64,000 nt of DNA from Plasmodium brasilianum (GCF_023973825.1 NC_090127.1:186001-250000); one strand, 5' to 3'; shown: positions 24,130 to 37,416, numbered from the stretch's first letter. Notes: generated by a model not told the origin, from the letters alone. Numbers and translations: made by a program.

Positions 24130-27100
24130 ATGTTACGTGAAAAAATGAATGGACAAAATAAATTAGATGCTGTTTATACAACTTTTGAAAACTGTGAACA
24201 TAATAACACGCCAATCGAATTTTCTGAAAAAAGAATTTTAACGAACAAAGAAAAGAGAAAACTAGAGTACGAGGAAAGAATTAGGAAAAAAAAAGAAAAA
24301 CATTTAAAAAAAGTAAAAAAGGTAATTACAAAAAGCAATATAACGTCTTTAAATGGTATAAAAAGCAATTTAATTATTGATAGTACTCCTTTTCCGCATG
24401 AAACAGGCGAACAAACAAATACTATACTAAAGAAAAAAGATGAACCAGAATTAGATAGTACAAATAATGTAAATATAAGTAATAAAAAAGATTTAAGGGA
24501 CAATTTAAACGAGTCTGACAAGAACCATAATAGAGAAAAATATTTTCGTGAACAACCAATGGAGAAGGAAAAAAACAAATATAAAAAATTATGCTCTATG
24601 AAAAATGTATCCAGAAAGAAATTGATGAAAAAATTAAAATTTCAATTAAAAGAAAGTAAGGAACAAGAAAAAGAAATTTTATTTAAAAAACTCCAACAGT
24701 ACAAATTAAAATTAAATCATCGAAATTATATGATTCCTTTTAACAAAACGAAAAATATTGATAAAAATAATAAAGATTTAGAAAGATTATTTCAGGCCTA
24801 TGAGGAAATGAAAATAGATCTACCCAATAATTTAAAAATGATAAAAAGAAAATTAGACAAGAAAAAGAAAAAGTTTTTAGAAAGTAAACAGAAAAAAGAA
24901 TTAGAAAACAATATTCAAGAAGAAGAAGAAGAAGAAGAAGAAGAAAAAGATGAAAGGGAAACGAAAATAAAAATGGGGGAAAAATTAAATAATTATGTTC
25001 AAAATGAAAATGATGTAATTTATCATAGTGGTCAACAAGATGGTAATAAGAAGACAGTTATAAGTGACGCTGAAGTAGTTACTGTAAGTAATTGTAGTGA
25101 AGGTAAAACTTTTCTTAATTTGGAAGATACATTTAGTGATGAAATCTCATCAGACGATGGATTAATCCAACAAAAAGATATGCAAGGTGACAAAAATGAA
25201 GAAATTGAAAAAAGAAAAGAAAACTGCAAGGAAAATTACAAGGACGGAATTGAAATATATGAAAATAAAAGAAAAGTTATTTACGAATGTGTAAGTGTAA
25301 ATAGAAAAGAAAATATAGAAAAGATGAGATTATCTTTGCCAGTTTTAGGATATGAACAGGAAATTATTGAAGCAATTTTAAATTATGATGTTGTTTTTAT
25401 AAATGGAGATACTGGTTGTGGAAAATCTACACAAATTCCGCAATTCGTGTATGAACATGGTTTTTGCTCAAATAATTATCTTATTGGTATTACAGAACCA
25501 AGAAAAATAGCTGTTAAGAGTATTTCAAATAGATTGAATGAGGAGTTAAACACTGATGATATTTCTGGGTATCAAATAAGATTTGAAAAATCAAATTTTT
25601 TGAAAAATAGTAAAATCAAAGTTATGACTGAAGGTATTTTACTAAAAGAAATTATAAACGATTTTATTTTATCAAAATATAGTGTTATCATTTTAGATGA
25701 AGCACATGAACGAAGTATAAACATGGATTTAATTTTAGGTCTCCTATCTATAATTTGTAAAATTAGAAAAAAAAATTATTTTACGCATGAATCTGATATT
25801 ATACCAATTAAAGTAATAATTATGTCTGCAACTATCAATGACAGTAGCTTTTTTGAAAATAAAATTTTTGAAAATTACACTTCAATTAATATCCCAACGG
25901 AAAAAGTTCCTGTTGTCGATCACTTTCTTTCGTATACTCCAAAAAATTATATTGAAGAAGCTAAAAAAAAAATTATACAAGTTCATAAAAAGTTACCACC
26001 TGGTAGTATACTAGTTTTCTTAACGAGTCAGGAAGAAATATATCGCTTATATAACATACTTAGTAATTTAAAAATATCGAAAGAAAGTACAGAAAATAGC
26101 AATTTTTATGAATTTAATGCAGAAAAAAATTATGGTTTAAATGATGATACACACTTGTTTGATTTAAGTGAAGAGGAAAATAATATGAATGACAAATCTA
26201 GTTTTTTTATTAGAGATACAGATGAAAACAAAGAAAAAAAAATTATATTTTTGGACTCCGATGATGATGAAAGTGTGTGTAGCACCATTAACGCCTTAGA
26301 TATAACTGATCAATCGGTAAATTATGAGCAAAACAGTTCAGAAAAAAAATTAGAGAATATAATTACAAAACAATTATCAACATGGGAAGATTATCCAATT
26401 GAACAAGAAGAACAAAAATATAAAGCATGTAATAAAAATAAAAACCAACAGTCAGAACTTTATAATGAAATAGAAGTACATAATTTGGGAACATTGAAAA
26501 ATGGGACTATAGCTAATTGTTGTGGGAAAAGTGATATTCAGAAAAGGAACATTGTCGAAGATGGAGATAATGATTATCGTGAGGATCGAAATTGTGAAAA
26601 TGATTATAAAAAAGGGGAAGAGAAAGACGAAAGTAGGGATGAAGATCAAGAGGAAGACGAAGATAGATATGAGGAGCAAGAGGAGGATGACGATAGTTGT
26701 GAAGAGAAAGAAGAAGAAGACGTTAGCAATGAGGAGCAAGAAGAAGATGATGATGGCTGTAAAGAGCATGAGAAAGACCACGATAAAATTATTGAGAATG
26801 AAGAAAAGGAAAATAGTGGTACAAAGCAGAATGAGGTAAAAAATCGAAAACTTAAAAAACAACCAAAAAAAAAAAAAAAAAAAAAAATGAAAACATAAAA
26901 AAGGATTCAAGCATTTGGAAGGGAAGCGATGGATCAGGTAAATTAAAAATTTTCAAGTTATATGCCAATTTACCTATGAATGAACAAATGCTTTTATTTA
27001 ATAACCCTAAAGATAATGAGCGAATTTGCATTTTAAGTACAAATATAGCGGAAACGTCCATTACTTTGCCTAACATTCGCTATATCGTGGATTGCGGAAA

Positions 27101-29332
27101 AGAAAAGAGGAAAATATACTCGACTCTAAATGATTACTCTTACTATATTATTGACAATATTAGTAAAAGTTCTTCACTTCAGAGAAAAGGAAGAGCCGGT
27201 AGAATCTTACATTTATTAAAAAAAAATAAAAAGAATAAAAAGAAAATAGAAATGGAAAAGGGGCATGTATATAAATTATATTCTTCTAATTATTACAATT
27301 ATTTTTTCAAAAATCATAATGACTGTCCAATATTAAATTATCCCCTTGATTCTTTAATTTTATACTTATTAAGTTTTAAAATAAAAAATGTGGAAAATTT
27401 TCCATTTATTAATAAACCAGATAAGTGTAAATTTGAAGAGGCAAAAAAAAGATTAATTTATCTTAATTGTATTTATTTTTTATACGAAGATATCAAATTT
27501 CTTTTTAAAAATGTAGATGATAAAGTTGCTTCAAGAAAAAGTATTGAAAATCATATAAAAATATTTAATCCAGAGCATAAAAGTGGAATTACGCTTACAG
27601 GTAGTTTTATCCTGTCTCTGCCAATAAGTACGAGATACGCTAAAATTTTAACGGATGTTTGCTTAAAATCTTTAGCTATAAATCAGACAAGTTCAATTCC
27701 TTTAGCTTGTCTCTTAGTATCTTGCTTATATATGGAATCGATTTTTTCATATGATTACAAGCTAAGTGTAAGATTCGGGAAAAAAGAAAAAAAAAAGAAG
27801 GGCAATAATAGCAGTAACGACATTGGAAACATTGGCAACGTTGGTAGTAATGATAATTATGATAATGGCAGGAACAAAAGTAATAATATTAATAATAATT
27901 TAATGAATATATTTTTTAAAAAAAATAACGACGAAGTTAACCAGGATGAACTGTCTAGCTGCAGCAGTGAAAGTTCCTACTGTGAAAACACATTTTCACC
28001 AGAAAATTACGACAACAACATGAATAGCAATGTTCTGGAAGATTTTAAATTAAAATTTGATAATGATATTGACTTTTATTTAAACCTATGCACTTCTTTT
28101 TATTTTGCAGATGACAAGAATAATTTCTGTTACATTATGCATTTGGATAAAAAAAAAATGGATGAGTTACTTAAACTGTCTAATTATTTAATTAAAATAA
28201 TTAACGTTAAACTTAATACGAGTATTAATTTCGATATTTTAGAAAAAGCCCCATCCGAATTATCAAGAAGAATAATACATTATTCAGTTGTTCAAGGATT
28301 TATAGATCATTTTGCAATTCGTTCTGATTTAATACGTAACGATTATACAAGAAATTCAAATTTAAGCTTTAATAATAAAAAGGCCTACTTTACCCAAAAT
28401 ATGAAATCTCCTGTATATATTAATTCCACCTCGGTCTTGTATAAAAACAGGTGAAAATAAATGTTGCATTTGTATGTAATAATATTTTTAAGGAAACTTA
28501 TTGAAAGACGTGCTCATGCGCATTTGCTCGTACAAATATATATATATGTGTGTACATACATTAGTATTTACGTATTAACGTTTGTAAATCCACCTCCTTT
28601 ACTTTAGCATTTACACACACCATTATTTATACGGTGGTAATTACTAATGCCAATTTTTATGCATTAACATTTATGCATATAAATATTCATATATATATAT
28701 ATATATTTATATGTGCGTATAACATTTTCCACTTCCCCCTTAATTAGGCCCTACCCAAAATATATTTTATATAATTATATAATGAAGAATAAAAAGTCAT
28801 ATGTTATGTATGATTGTCTAAATATAAATGATTCAGATTTAGGAAAAATAACAAATGTCTGTATTTACATCAACGGATATGAAAAAATACCACCAGCGAA
28901 ATATGATATTCAGAATGATAAAATTATTGTTTGTGTAAAACCTTTTTATTTACCTTGTTCTCAATATTTGCCTATAACTACAAAGGAATTAAGTGAAAAT
29001 GATTTTCTTTTTTATAATTACCTTGCCTTTTTTATATTAGATGGGTCAATGTTTCCGAAAATGTCAAATTTTAAAATTTTTTATTCTCATTCATTCAATG
29101 ACATTATCAATTGTAACCATCAAAATTTTAAACATTTTATAAATGCATTAAGAAGTAACAAAATAAATAATAGGTGAGTACTTACGATGACACGTCATGA
29201 TAGTTAATTGCACGTATATATGTGTGTATACATATTATATATGCTTATACATTTATGATTTGAATATAGGTTAAATTTGGTAGATATACACCATCGTGTC
29301 ATTATATAACTACGTGAATGCATATATGCATG

Positions 29333-29367
<35 letters not shown>

Positions 29368-29547
29368 GTACCTGTGTATTTATTTCTCTTTAGGGCTGCC
29401 TTAATAAGTAAGTGGAAAACGCAAAACAATTTCTTAAAAAAGGAATTTTTGTCTTTGATTGAAAGGAAATTTAATAAGTGTAACCAACGCCTTATTAATG
29501 ACTTCTGGCCTCCTTTAGATTCAACCAAAATAGGTATTGGTGTATAA
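24130..29547 (+). CDS. DHX37: DEAH-box RNA helicase, DHX37/Dhr1 (Ecm16) type, frameshifted at poly-A
   Basis: Exons 24130-28450, 28748-29173 and 29394-29547, with phase-2 GT-AG junctions. Exon 1 is open only if one base is added (or two lost) in the 23-A run at 26865-26887; as written, frame 1 stops at 26898 and the helicase continues in another frame from about 26889. Motifs: GDTGCGKS near residue 425, TEPRKIA, DEAHER near 522, SAT near 566, LVFLTSQEE near 634, then after a roughly 290-residue acidic/lysine insert STNIAETSITLPNIRYIVDCG and QRKGRAGR. HA2/OB domains follow, and the C-terminal exon reads NDFWPPLDSTK like the DHX37 end. Dhr1/DHX37 releases U3 snoRNA from the pre-40S particle in the nucleolus. 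The N-terminus is highly basic, as usual for this family. The insert lies where DHX37 proteins carry a variable acidic insert. Confidence 0.88.
26640..26815 (+). repeat. Acidic GAA/GAT-rich coding repeat in the DHX37-like gene
   Basis: Degenerate 30-42 bp units encoding variants of EEQEEDDDxCEE (three or four copies). It lies in the insert of the second RecA-like domain and is likely length-variable. Confidence 0.75.
26865..26887 (+). other. A23 homopolymer at the DHX37-like frameshift
   Basis: A run of 23 A encoding seven lysines. The reading frame before it ends 11 bases after the run, while the frame that continues the helicase (from about 26889) is shifted so that 24 or 21 A would join the two. 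Homopolymer miscount, a true polymorphism or slippage are all possible. Confidence 0.85.
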
Positions 29548-30237
29548 TATGTGTACATGCTTATATGTACATACATAAAAATATTAAGGAATAATGCACA
29601 ACAAAAGGACTTAATTTTTCGAATTGGAATATCTGTTAATGGATATCTTAAAAATAAAAAAAAAAATTTAAATGGTCACTTTTGTTAATTTATTTGAGTA
29701 ATTTATTTTTATGACATACGTAATTTCACATCTAAAATAGATGTAATAAAAATAATATAATACCATTCTAAAATATAACAACAAACGGAATTTCAAGAGT
29801 TTTAAAATTTTTTAATAGATGCACTTTTCTTTACATCCTGAATTATTTAATCTGATATACATCTTTTATTTGTTTTAAATTTTTTTTTTTTTTTTTTTTA
29901 CCATACATATTTTTTAAAATACTTAACAATGGGAAAAAATACAAATAGACAACTTTTCATTTATTTTTAAATATTTTTAAACGATTATAATCAAAATTTT
30001 CCATTTGATCTAACAATTTAAAATGCATTAAAGATTAAGTTGGTTTTTTAACTTTATATTTTTTTTTTTTTTTCAAGTATACTATTATGTTGGTATTAAA
30101 AAAAAAAAAAAAAAATTTACATACTTACATATACATATAAATGCATTTATGTAAAATGAAGTGTTGAAACTTCTTAACAATGCGTGCTAAAATTAAAAAT
30201 TAATTAAAATAAAAAATGCTAATATATATATATATCC
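29548..30237. other. Convergent intergenic region
   Basis: About 690 bp between the 3' ends of the DHX37-like gene (+) and eS7 (-). It has long poly-T (29881-29900) and poly-A/T runs near 30060-30116 and should contain both polyadenylation regions. No gene is supportable. Confidence 0.6.
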
Positions 30238-31037
30238 TCATTTTTCATTAGATGGAGGTAAAGAAAATATTGTATCTCTTCTTGTAATTTTTTTATATAC
30301 AGCTGCAAAACTAATAAGTTTTTCTTCAATGTTATCTCTTTGTCTTTCTTTTGAATCTAACATTACTTTGAACACTCTTTTCCCGTCTGCTTTCATACTT
30401 ATTCTACCAAAAACAAATTGCGGTAAATTGAAAAACATGTATATACAATACACACTACATTCACGAAATGTGCAACAAATGTAAATATATTTATATTATT
30501 AGATTATTATACACGTACATATATATATATGATATAAACGTAGAAATGAACGCACATATAAGTATTATATTTATTTATTCATTCATTCATTCATCCATAC
30601 ATTCATTCGTTTGTTTACCTCTTTCCAATTATTTCGCTTGGTGATACAATATCTTCCAAAACTGAATCATATACACTTGTTAAAGTTCTAGATCTTGGTA
30701 TGATTTTAAAGGACTTTGTTTTTTGTTTTGCTTTTAATATGGTCCTCTTAGCCACTAACACAACATATTTCTTGGTTTTCTTTTCTAATTCATTGATCAG
30801 TTTTCTCTGTATTTTTCTTACATACGTAACATATATTTTATAGGGAATATATATTAAAATTGTTTTTTTTTTTATTTTTTCAACTTCTATTAATTCACAT
30901 GATAATAACTTTATTTCTTTCGCATCATTTTTTATATCTGACGAACTAGATAATTCTATATCAACCAAGCATTGTGCAATTTCTTTTTCTAAGTCGCTCG
31001 GATTGCTTTTCAGGATTTTATTTTTAACTGAAACCAT
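30238..31037 (-). CDS. RPS7: 40S ribosomal protein eS7
   Basis: Two exons, 31037-30619 and 30403-30238, joined in phase 2 by a 215-nt GT-AG intron, giving exactly 194 residues, the usual eukaryotic eS7 length. Diagnostic segments are the N-terminal LEKEIAQCLVDIE helix, AKEIKLLSCELIEV, IYIPYKIYVTYVRKIQRKLINELEKK, and the C-terminal SxVYKKITRRD-type block ending in FSLPPSNEK. eS7 sits in the body of the 40S subunit and takes part in pre-40S assembly, the same step in which DHX37 next door acts. The intron carries an ATTC tetranucleotide repeat. The start is the ATG preceding VSVKNKILK. Confidence 0.96.
30571..30613. repeat. ATTC tetranucleotide repeat in the eS7 intron
   Basis: About ten imperfect ATTC/ATCC units immediately beside the splice donor of the eS7 intron (minus-strand sense GAAT). 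Confidence 0.85.
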
Positions 31038-33767
31038 TTTTTTATATTTTAATTAAAAAATTATATATAGCCTATAAAAGCATAAAATGTTTTGTTTTAT
31101 TTTCCGTGTTCGTCGCCAAAAAAGGTAACGTTATAGGTTATATATACACAATGTTAGCATATAAGTTTGTATATATGAATACGTTTAAATATGTGTATTT
31201 CTTATATTCACAAATTTGCCTCTAAATGCCGTAAAATATTAATAATATATTGTTCACGCTCAGTGTGATATAATATACATCAGCACAGTTTTAATTTTAT
31301 CTTTTTGCAAAAATATGTATAATATACATAAATATATGCATATATATATATATATATACGTATGTAGGTATGTATGTAAAATTTACTTATATCTCATAAT
31401 TTTTTACAAGGCTTGAGATGATTTTATGGATTTTACATTAACCTTTTCCTTTTTTAATATTTCACATATATATATTTTTTGGTATTGTACGTTATTTTAT
31501 GTTATATAAGAATTTATTCATATGTGTTATATATAATTTCTCTCATACTGCTATATAAATATGCATACATATAATACAATATAACTATTTTTTCTCTTTT
31601 TTTCTGTATACTTTTTTGCTGTAATGAAATTTTGTGGAAAAAAAAATCAAAAGATTGTTATAATTCTTATTTACTCCAATGAATTTTATTTAAAATCGAT
31701 CAAAAAATGTAATAAATGAAATATAAATAAAGTATTTATCCTTACGATTATTTTTTTCTTTTTTAATTGTTACAAATTTTTGCAAGTTGCAGTGCTCATA
31801 TAAATATGAAGTAAAACCTTTCCTCCTTTTGTTCTCATGTTAATATAAATTGCAAAAAAAAAAAAAATTTACTGCTATTATTTTACCCTTTTAACTATTA
31901 TATAAGTACTTTTCACAAATTACAGATAATTAAATTTTGGTAGTTTCGTAATGATAATAATGTTTTAGAAAGTTTTCACCTTACTATTTACATTTTTCAA
32001 TGTAAATCCCAGTACTACATGTGTTAACGTAAAACACCCCTAAGTACACCACCTATTGCTCCATTTTTTCTATTAAATAAAAAATAAATGTATGTGAGGA
32101 AAAGATATTGCAAAATTTAATAGAAGCAACAAAAAAATAAGCATAATATATATATTTCTTTATAGTTACATAGCTAAATTTTGAACAATTATATACTGTA
32201 GGCTAAATTTTTTTTTTAATGGGCTTATATTCCTCGCTATATATGTTTAACACAAATTGTAATTAAGATATATGAAAAAAAAAGGAATTTTTATAATTCT
32301 TAACTTATTTATATGTGTAATTATGCACAAAAATTGAGCCTTTGTAAAAATCAAAAAGCTTTATAACTGACAAAAACATAATTAAAAAAACGTTACATAA
32401 ACCTTATTGTGAAGTCTTTTATTTAAACAAAAAAAACTGTTTAAAAAATAGAAACCTTATTTCGTTGATAAACATAAAAAGATATACGTATATATTACTG
32501 AGAAAATACTTATTATTATATACATAGTAAGTTAAAGAAATTTTATATTGTAGTGTGTTAAAAAAATATCATTTGAAATACCCCAGTATACTGAAACGTA
32601 TGTGCGTATATAATATTAACCTTTCGTGGTCATCAAAATTATGTTGTATGCAAGGACAAAAACTGTTTTGAAATATATTATTATGTGTAAATTCCACATA
32701 ACTATTTCAAGTTTAAAGACATCTGATGTATTTCTTTGACCGTATTCTATTATAATTTTATATCTATATTTTTAAGTAAAATTTACTGTACTTTCTTTTA
32801 TGAAACTTGTGCCCTCTCGTGTTAATGTCCCATATGGTAGTGTGTTTTTATGGAATGTATCACAAAAGGTAATAACACTATTTATGGGCACTTGTACATA
32901 TATAAAATGAAGTTATATTTACTCACATTGTAAAAAGGGGAAAATGCAATATGCCAGTATTTAAAAAAAAAAAAAAGTATAAGAACATTATTTTAAATTT
33001 TCCCTTCCAGTTCCCACATATTCTCTATTAAGAAAGTTATATTTTTACGGCACAAAGGATTCAGAATCAGTACGTTAAAAGTATTTGTATCCTTGCAATA
33101 CTACTCTATTATACAGTTTAAAAATTATAAAAGTGAAATTGATTGATTAGCTATACAAGAGCTTAAAAAATAGATGTATATATTCTGATTATGTTAATGC
33201 TATGTTATAAATATTATTCCTTAATGACTTTTTTCTATATATAAATTTTCATTTAATTAATATGATTTATATCATTAAATATTTTACTAACTGTTTTGTA
33301 CTAGTTTTGTAGAAAATCTGTTGATATATGTGACAAAAAAAAAAATAAAAAATAAAATAAAATAAAATAACAAATTTTTAAAAAGAAATTTATCAAAAAG
33401 TGAGTTAACACCATGTAGCATAAAATAAAATGTGTTCAATACAAACCTATATACATGCTTAATAAATTATTTTTTTTTTTATTTTGTTATTATTTATATC
33501 TAATTTAAAAAAATTTTAAACGTTTACTAGAAATTTGATGAGAACCACCCTTAGTTAAAAATAGCTCTTTTTTATAAGCAAAAAGTGGGGAGGGATAATT
33601 AACATTAGAAGAAATAACAGATAGTAATAGAGCCTTTCTTTGGAACAGTATATTTGAATATAAATAATAAATGTACATATGTGTAACTATATGAGAATAT
33701 AATATATATGTATATGTACTTATGTATGTAATTACATATCTTTATGCACGTGTATTTTCACGTTTAA
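31038..33767. promoter_or_regulatory. Divergent intergenic region (eS7 / helical-repeat protein)
   Basis: About 2.7 kb between genes starting on opposite strands, so both promoters lie here. The part next to eS7 should hold a strong ribosomal-protein promoter, but no defined element can be named by eye. A (TA)n run lies near 31339-31356. I saw no coding exon of note. Confidence 0.45.
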
Positions 33768-36449
33768 ATGAATACATACCTGCACAAGAAGAACGTTGGT
33801 TCAAAATACTACCACATAAAAAGTAAACATTTCTTTAATAATTACAAATATGTAAAACATTTCAGCTATGCCCCAATTCCCAAAAGGGTTGGGTTCATGA
33901 AGCCAGCATTTAAGTTAAACAGAAAAGCGCAGACATATATAGTCAACGTACAATGGTTAAAAAGCAGTAACACAGAGGAAGTACAAAAATTGTGTAATAA
34001 TATAAAAAAAGATGCTAATTTATTTAATAGCTATGAAATTATAGATTTAATATATTATTTAAGCAAAATATCCAACAAAAATGTTTATTTAACAATTGAA
34101 CCATTGTTATTTCATTTTTTCCGTAAATATAATACTTCAGTAAATTTAAATGGTATATCAATACATAGATTATTAAGAGTGCTAACAGAATATCAGGATT
34201 TAGTTTATAGAGAATGGATTTATTCAATTGCAAAAATTATTTCAAAAAAGCATGCCCATATCCCCATGAGAGATATTCAACTTATCTTGGATGATTTAGC
34301 TCTATTTTACGATTTTCAAATACACTGTCATATTATTCCATTCTACAACACAATCATAAATAGAATTCATGAACTAGAAGTAAAAAGATTACCCTTTCTA
34401 ATACATGTTATAGGAAGAATTGGGTGCAATAATAAGAATTTATTAGATATTCTTTATAATACTTTAAAAAAAAATATTTCAAAAAATGAGTTATATCGGT
34501 CCGATTTTTCAGGACTCCTCCTAAGAGGATTAGCAAACCTTAAAATAAAGCCTAACAAAAATATTTTATATCAGTTATATAAACCAGTCAAAGATGATAT
34601 AAATTACACAAATATAAAATATATATCATGGTGTGCTGATGGCTTCTCTAGGCTAAATTATTTTCATCCATTACCATTACTAGTAAATCAAATATTAAAA
34701 ATGAAGGAGAAAATTTCGCAGCTAGAACTTAATGATTTCTCGTCCATACTAAATTGTATACAAGCATATATATTGATAAAACAATATGACACCTACAATA
34801 TGAAAACTATAAATTCAAACGAAAGAAATATACATTCCGATTTCAAGAACATGAAAAAATCCTATCATAACGATCAAAAAGGATCACAACAACATAGTCG
34901 CCTTTTCGTATGCTATAGGGCATCTCATAAATTGGAATGCCACCAAGATGATCATAATAGACTTAAATATTCCGCTTCTAATGCAGATATTAATAATTAT
35001 TATAACAATAATACAAAAATATGTGGTAAAAATATAAAATGCAGTCTTCAAACCGCATATGAAAAAGACGATAATTTATGTACTAGTGAGGCTTTTAATT
35101 TGAATCAGCAAAAATTACGTCATACAGAAAATCTAGGGAAAATGCATTGCTCTACTGAACATAAGGAAATAAACCTTTTAAGAGAAGAATGTTACGATAG
35201 TGCAGCATCAAAACAAGGGGATGAAAATAAGGAAAGTGTAGGGGGAGGGAAAAAAGGCAATACAAATTGTAACACCAGTAGTTATACTACTCTAGAAAGT
35301 AAGGAAAGCTCGCAACATTGTAATGAAGACTACTCTAGATCAATAGCGAAGGAAAAATATTTAAATGAAATACACCCTACTTATGATATTAATGATAATC
35401 TTATATCTATGGAAGAATTATACGATATTTATAGAAAACTAGAAAATATAATTTTAGAAAAAATTACTGAAAGTATTTACAGCAGTACTCCACCCTATAG
35501 AGTTATTATGTTTGAATTATTAACCAGATTATTTAGATTTTACAAGAAACCCATAGATCTAATAGTTAACATGAATACACACAGATATGATACATCGTTA
35601 TTATTAAAATACACAAATAGTCTATCACTTATTATATCAAATAAAACCAGTAGAATTATGAGCTCATCGCAATTGTCTTTTTATGTAAATCAATATCATA
35701 TTTCAAATGAATTTTTTTTTGGAAACATATCAAATTTTGAAATATGCGCAGGGGAAGATTCGTTAAATATAGAAAAACTCAATACTAAAAGAGAAAACCA
35801 GAATGTGCAAAACAATCTGTACAAATATATAAAAGAAGAACAAACAGAAAAGAAGAGTGAAAGAGAACAGTTTGTAGAAAAAAGCGAAATTTATTGTCTT
35901 GAGGGCACAGATGAACACTTGTTAGATGAAAAAAATGCTCATTTAAATGTAAATATTCCATTACCTAAAATTTTTAAAAATTTTTTGCATTCCATTTTTT
36001 TTAGAACTCCAGCATTGGGAGGAAGAACTATTATGTTACTATTAATTGCATTGGTAAGATTAAATTTTGGAGAGAGGGAAAAATCAGAATATTTAAATAA
36101 AATGGATACGTACATCTTACCCTTCTCTAAAGCTAAGGAAATATATAGACCTTTAACAAATTGTATTATTCGAGAAATAATTAGAAAACTAGAAACATTT
36201 AATTCAGAGGAATTGATCATCTGTGCAATGTGTTTAAACGAATTAGATGCATTAGATTTAAACGGTGAATTATTTCCATTATTAATTGACCGATTTTTTA
36301 ATTTATATAATAATAATTATATGAGTAATGATCAGGTATCACAACTGAAAGGTCTCTTCCATTTTTGGCATACCAAAAGAAGAAACATAATCGTTAATTA
36401 CCTAACATTTACATCGATAAAACACTTTAAAAGTTTTATTCTTGCATAA
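33768..36449 (+). CDS. Helical-repeat protein, probably organellar RNA-binding (FASTK/RAP-like)
   Basis: Single exon, 893 residues. The first about 70 residues are basic, acid-poor and rich in Tyr/Lys/Asn, as in a mitochondrial or apicoplast presequence. Residues about 75-345 form repeated amphipathic helices of 35-40 residues (for example YEIIDLIYYLSKISNKNVYLTIEPLLFHFF; DIQLILDDLALFYDF; LPFLIHVIGRIGCNNKN; FSGLLLRGLANLKIKPNK; ISWCADGFSRLNYFHP), the pattern of octotricopeptide/FASTK-type organellar proteins. A polar low-complexity insert spans about 350-540, followed by more helices including LGGRTIMLLLIALVRLNFG and EELIICAMCLNELDALD. No terminal RAP domain is evident, so I call it RAP-like only by the repeat pattern. 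A role in organellar RNA or ribosome metabolism is inference. Confidence 0.6.
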   Translation: MNTYLHKKNVGSKYYHIKSKHFFNNYKYVKHFSYAPIPKRVGFMKPAFKLNRKAQTYIVNVQWLKSSNTEEVQKLCNNIKKDANLFNSYEIIDLIYYLSKISNKNVYLTIEPLLFHFFRKYNTSVNLNGISIHRLLRVLTEYQDLVYREWIYSIAKIISKKHAHIPMRDIQLILDDLALFYDFQIHCHIIPFYNTIINRIHELEVKRLPFLIHVIGRIGCNNKNLLDILYNTLKKNISKNELYRSDFSGLLLRGLANLKIKPNKNILYQLYKPVKDDINYTNIKYISWCADGFSRLNYFHPLPLLVNQILKMKEKISQLELNDFSSILNCIQAYILIKQYDTYNMKTINSNERNIHSDFKNMKKSYHNDQKGSQQHSRLFVCYRASHKLECHQDDHNRLKYSASNADINNYYNNNTKICGKNIKCSLQTAYEKDDNLCTSEAFNLNQQKLRHTENLGKMHCSTEHKEINLLREECYDSAASKQGDENKESVGGGKKGNTNCNTSSYTTLESKESSQHCNEDYSRSIAKEKYLNEIHPTYDINDNLISMEELYDIYRKLENIILEKITESIYSSTPPYRVIMFELLTRLFRFYKKPIDLIVNMNTHRYDTSLLLKYTNSLSLIISNKTSRIMSSSQLSFYVNQYHISNEFFFGNISNFEICAGEDSLNIEKLNTKRENQNVQNNLYKYIKEEQTEKKSEREQFVEKSEIYCLEGTDEHLLDEKNAHLNVNIPLPKIFKNFLHSIFFRTPALGGRTIMLLLIALVRLNFGEREKSEYLNKMDTYILPFSKAKEIYRPLTNCIIREIIRKLETFNSEELIICAMCLNELDALDLNGELFPLLIDRFFNLYNNNYMSNDQVSQLKGLFHFWHTKRRNIIVNYLTFTSIKHFKSFILA

Positions 36450-37416
36450 GTTTGTTTTTAAAATATGCTTTATTTTTATTTAGAGAATATACTTATATAT
36501 AAAAACATGCATATACCTGAAAACCTTTGTTTTTCCATTTTCCCCTAGTATTTCCTTACGGCTACTCATTTACAATTCAGCTTAAATGATTATTTTTTTA
36601 TTTTCAAAGTAGCACATTTATATGCATATATACATATGAATATATGTATGCTTATTACTCTATAAGATTATTTAATTTTATTTACATTCTTTTTTAGTTA
36701 CATTTCATCCTTTTTATTTATAATTAACATGGAAAACTTAAAATAATCTGCTTTTAAAATGAGCAAAAAATGTGCACCATCAAATATGTATTAGGGGATT
36801 GAATAATATATCTCAAAACTTAAACACTGTTAACTACAATAGTTCGAAATAAATTATTTTCTTTAAAAAAAATATTTATGTAAAAAGTAATTCTTGCATG
36901 TAAAAAATTCACAAGCAGTTGAAATAACATTAATTATTAACATACATAGATATATCCGCAAAACATGATCTTATAACATTTTTTTTTTTTTTTTTTTTTA
37001 AACATGTTCCGTATATAATTTCATGCTATCAGAGCTATACAATTGAAATTAAGTGAATAATAAATGGCAATAAATAAATGAATATGCACACTATGTTTTA
37101 AATATTTTTTTTTAGGATACTTTATATTAACAAAATCTTTCTGCTCGCTCATGCAATCCATTTATTTTTAAAAACTGTTTTCTATACTTCCGAAGCGGTA
37201 TATATATATATATATAAATATAAAATAATGTTAATACATAAATATATATAAATAAATAATTATGTAAACGAATAATTGTATAACTAAATAATTATGTAAA
37301 CATATAATTTTATGAACGAACAATTACATGAACACATTTTTATGAAAAAATATATATATATATATATTCCCATTCCTTTTATTTAAGCTTGTGTAAATTA
37401 ATATCAAATCTTTAAA
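36450..37416. other. Intergenic region
   Basis: About 970 bp between two plus-strand genes. It contains a 20-base poly-T run near 36980-37000 and short (TA)n runs near 37199-37214. It holds the 3' end of the helical-repeat gene and the promoter of the small gene downstream. Nothing else is supportable. Confidence 0.55.

Noticed and set aside
26452..26910. 152-aa hydrophobic minus-strand frame in the DHX37-like gene
   Set aside because: Reverse complement of the acidic/lysine repeat; apparent membrane segments are an artefact of GAA/AAA codons.
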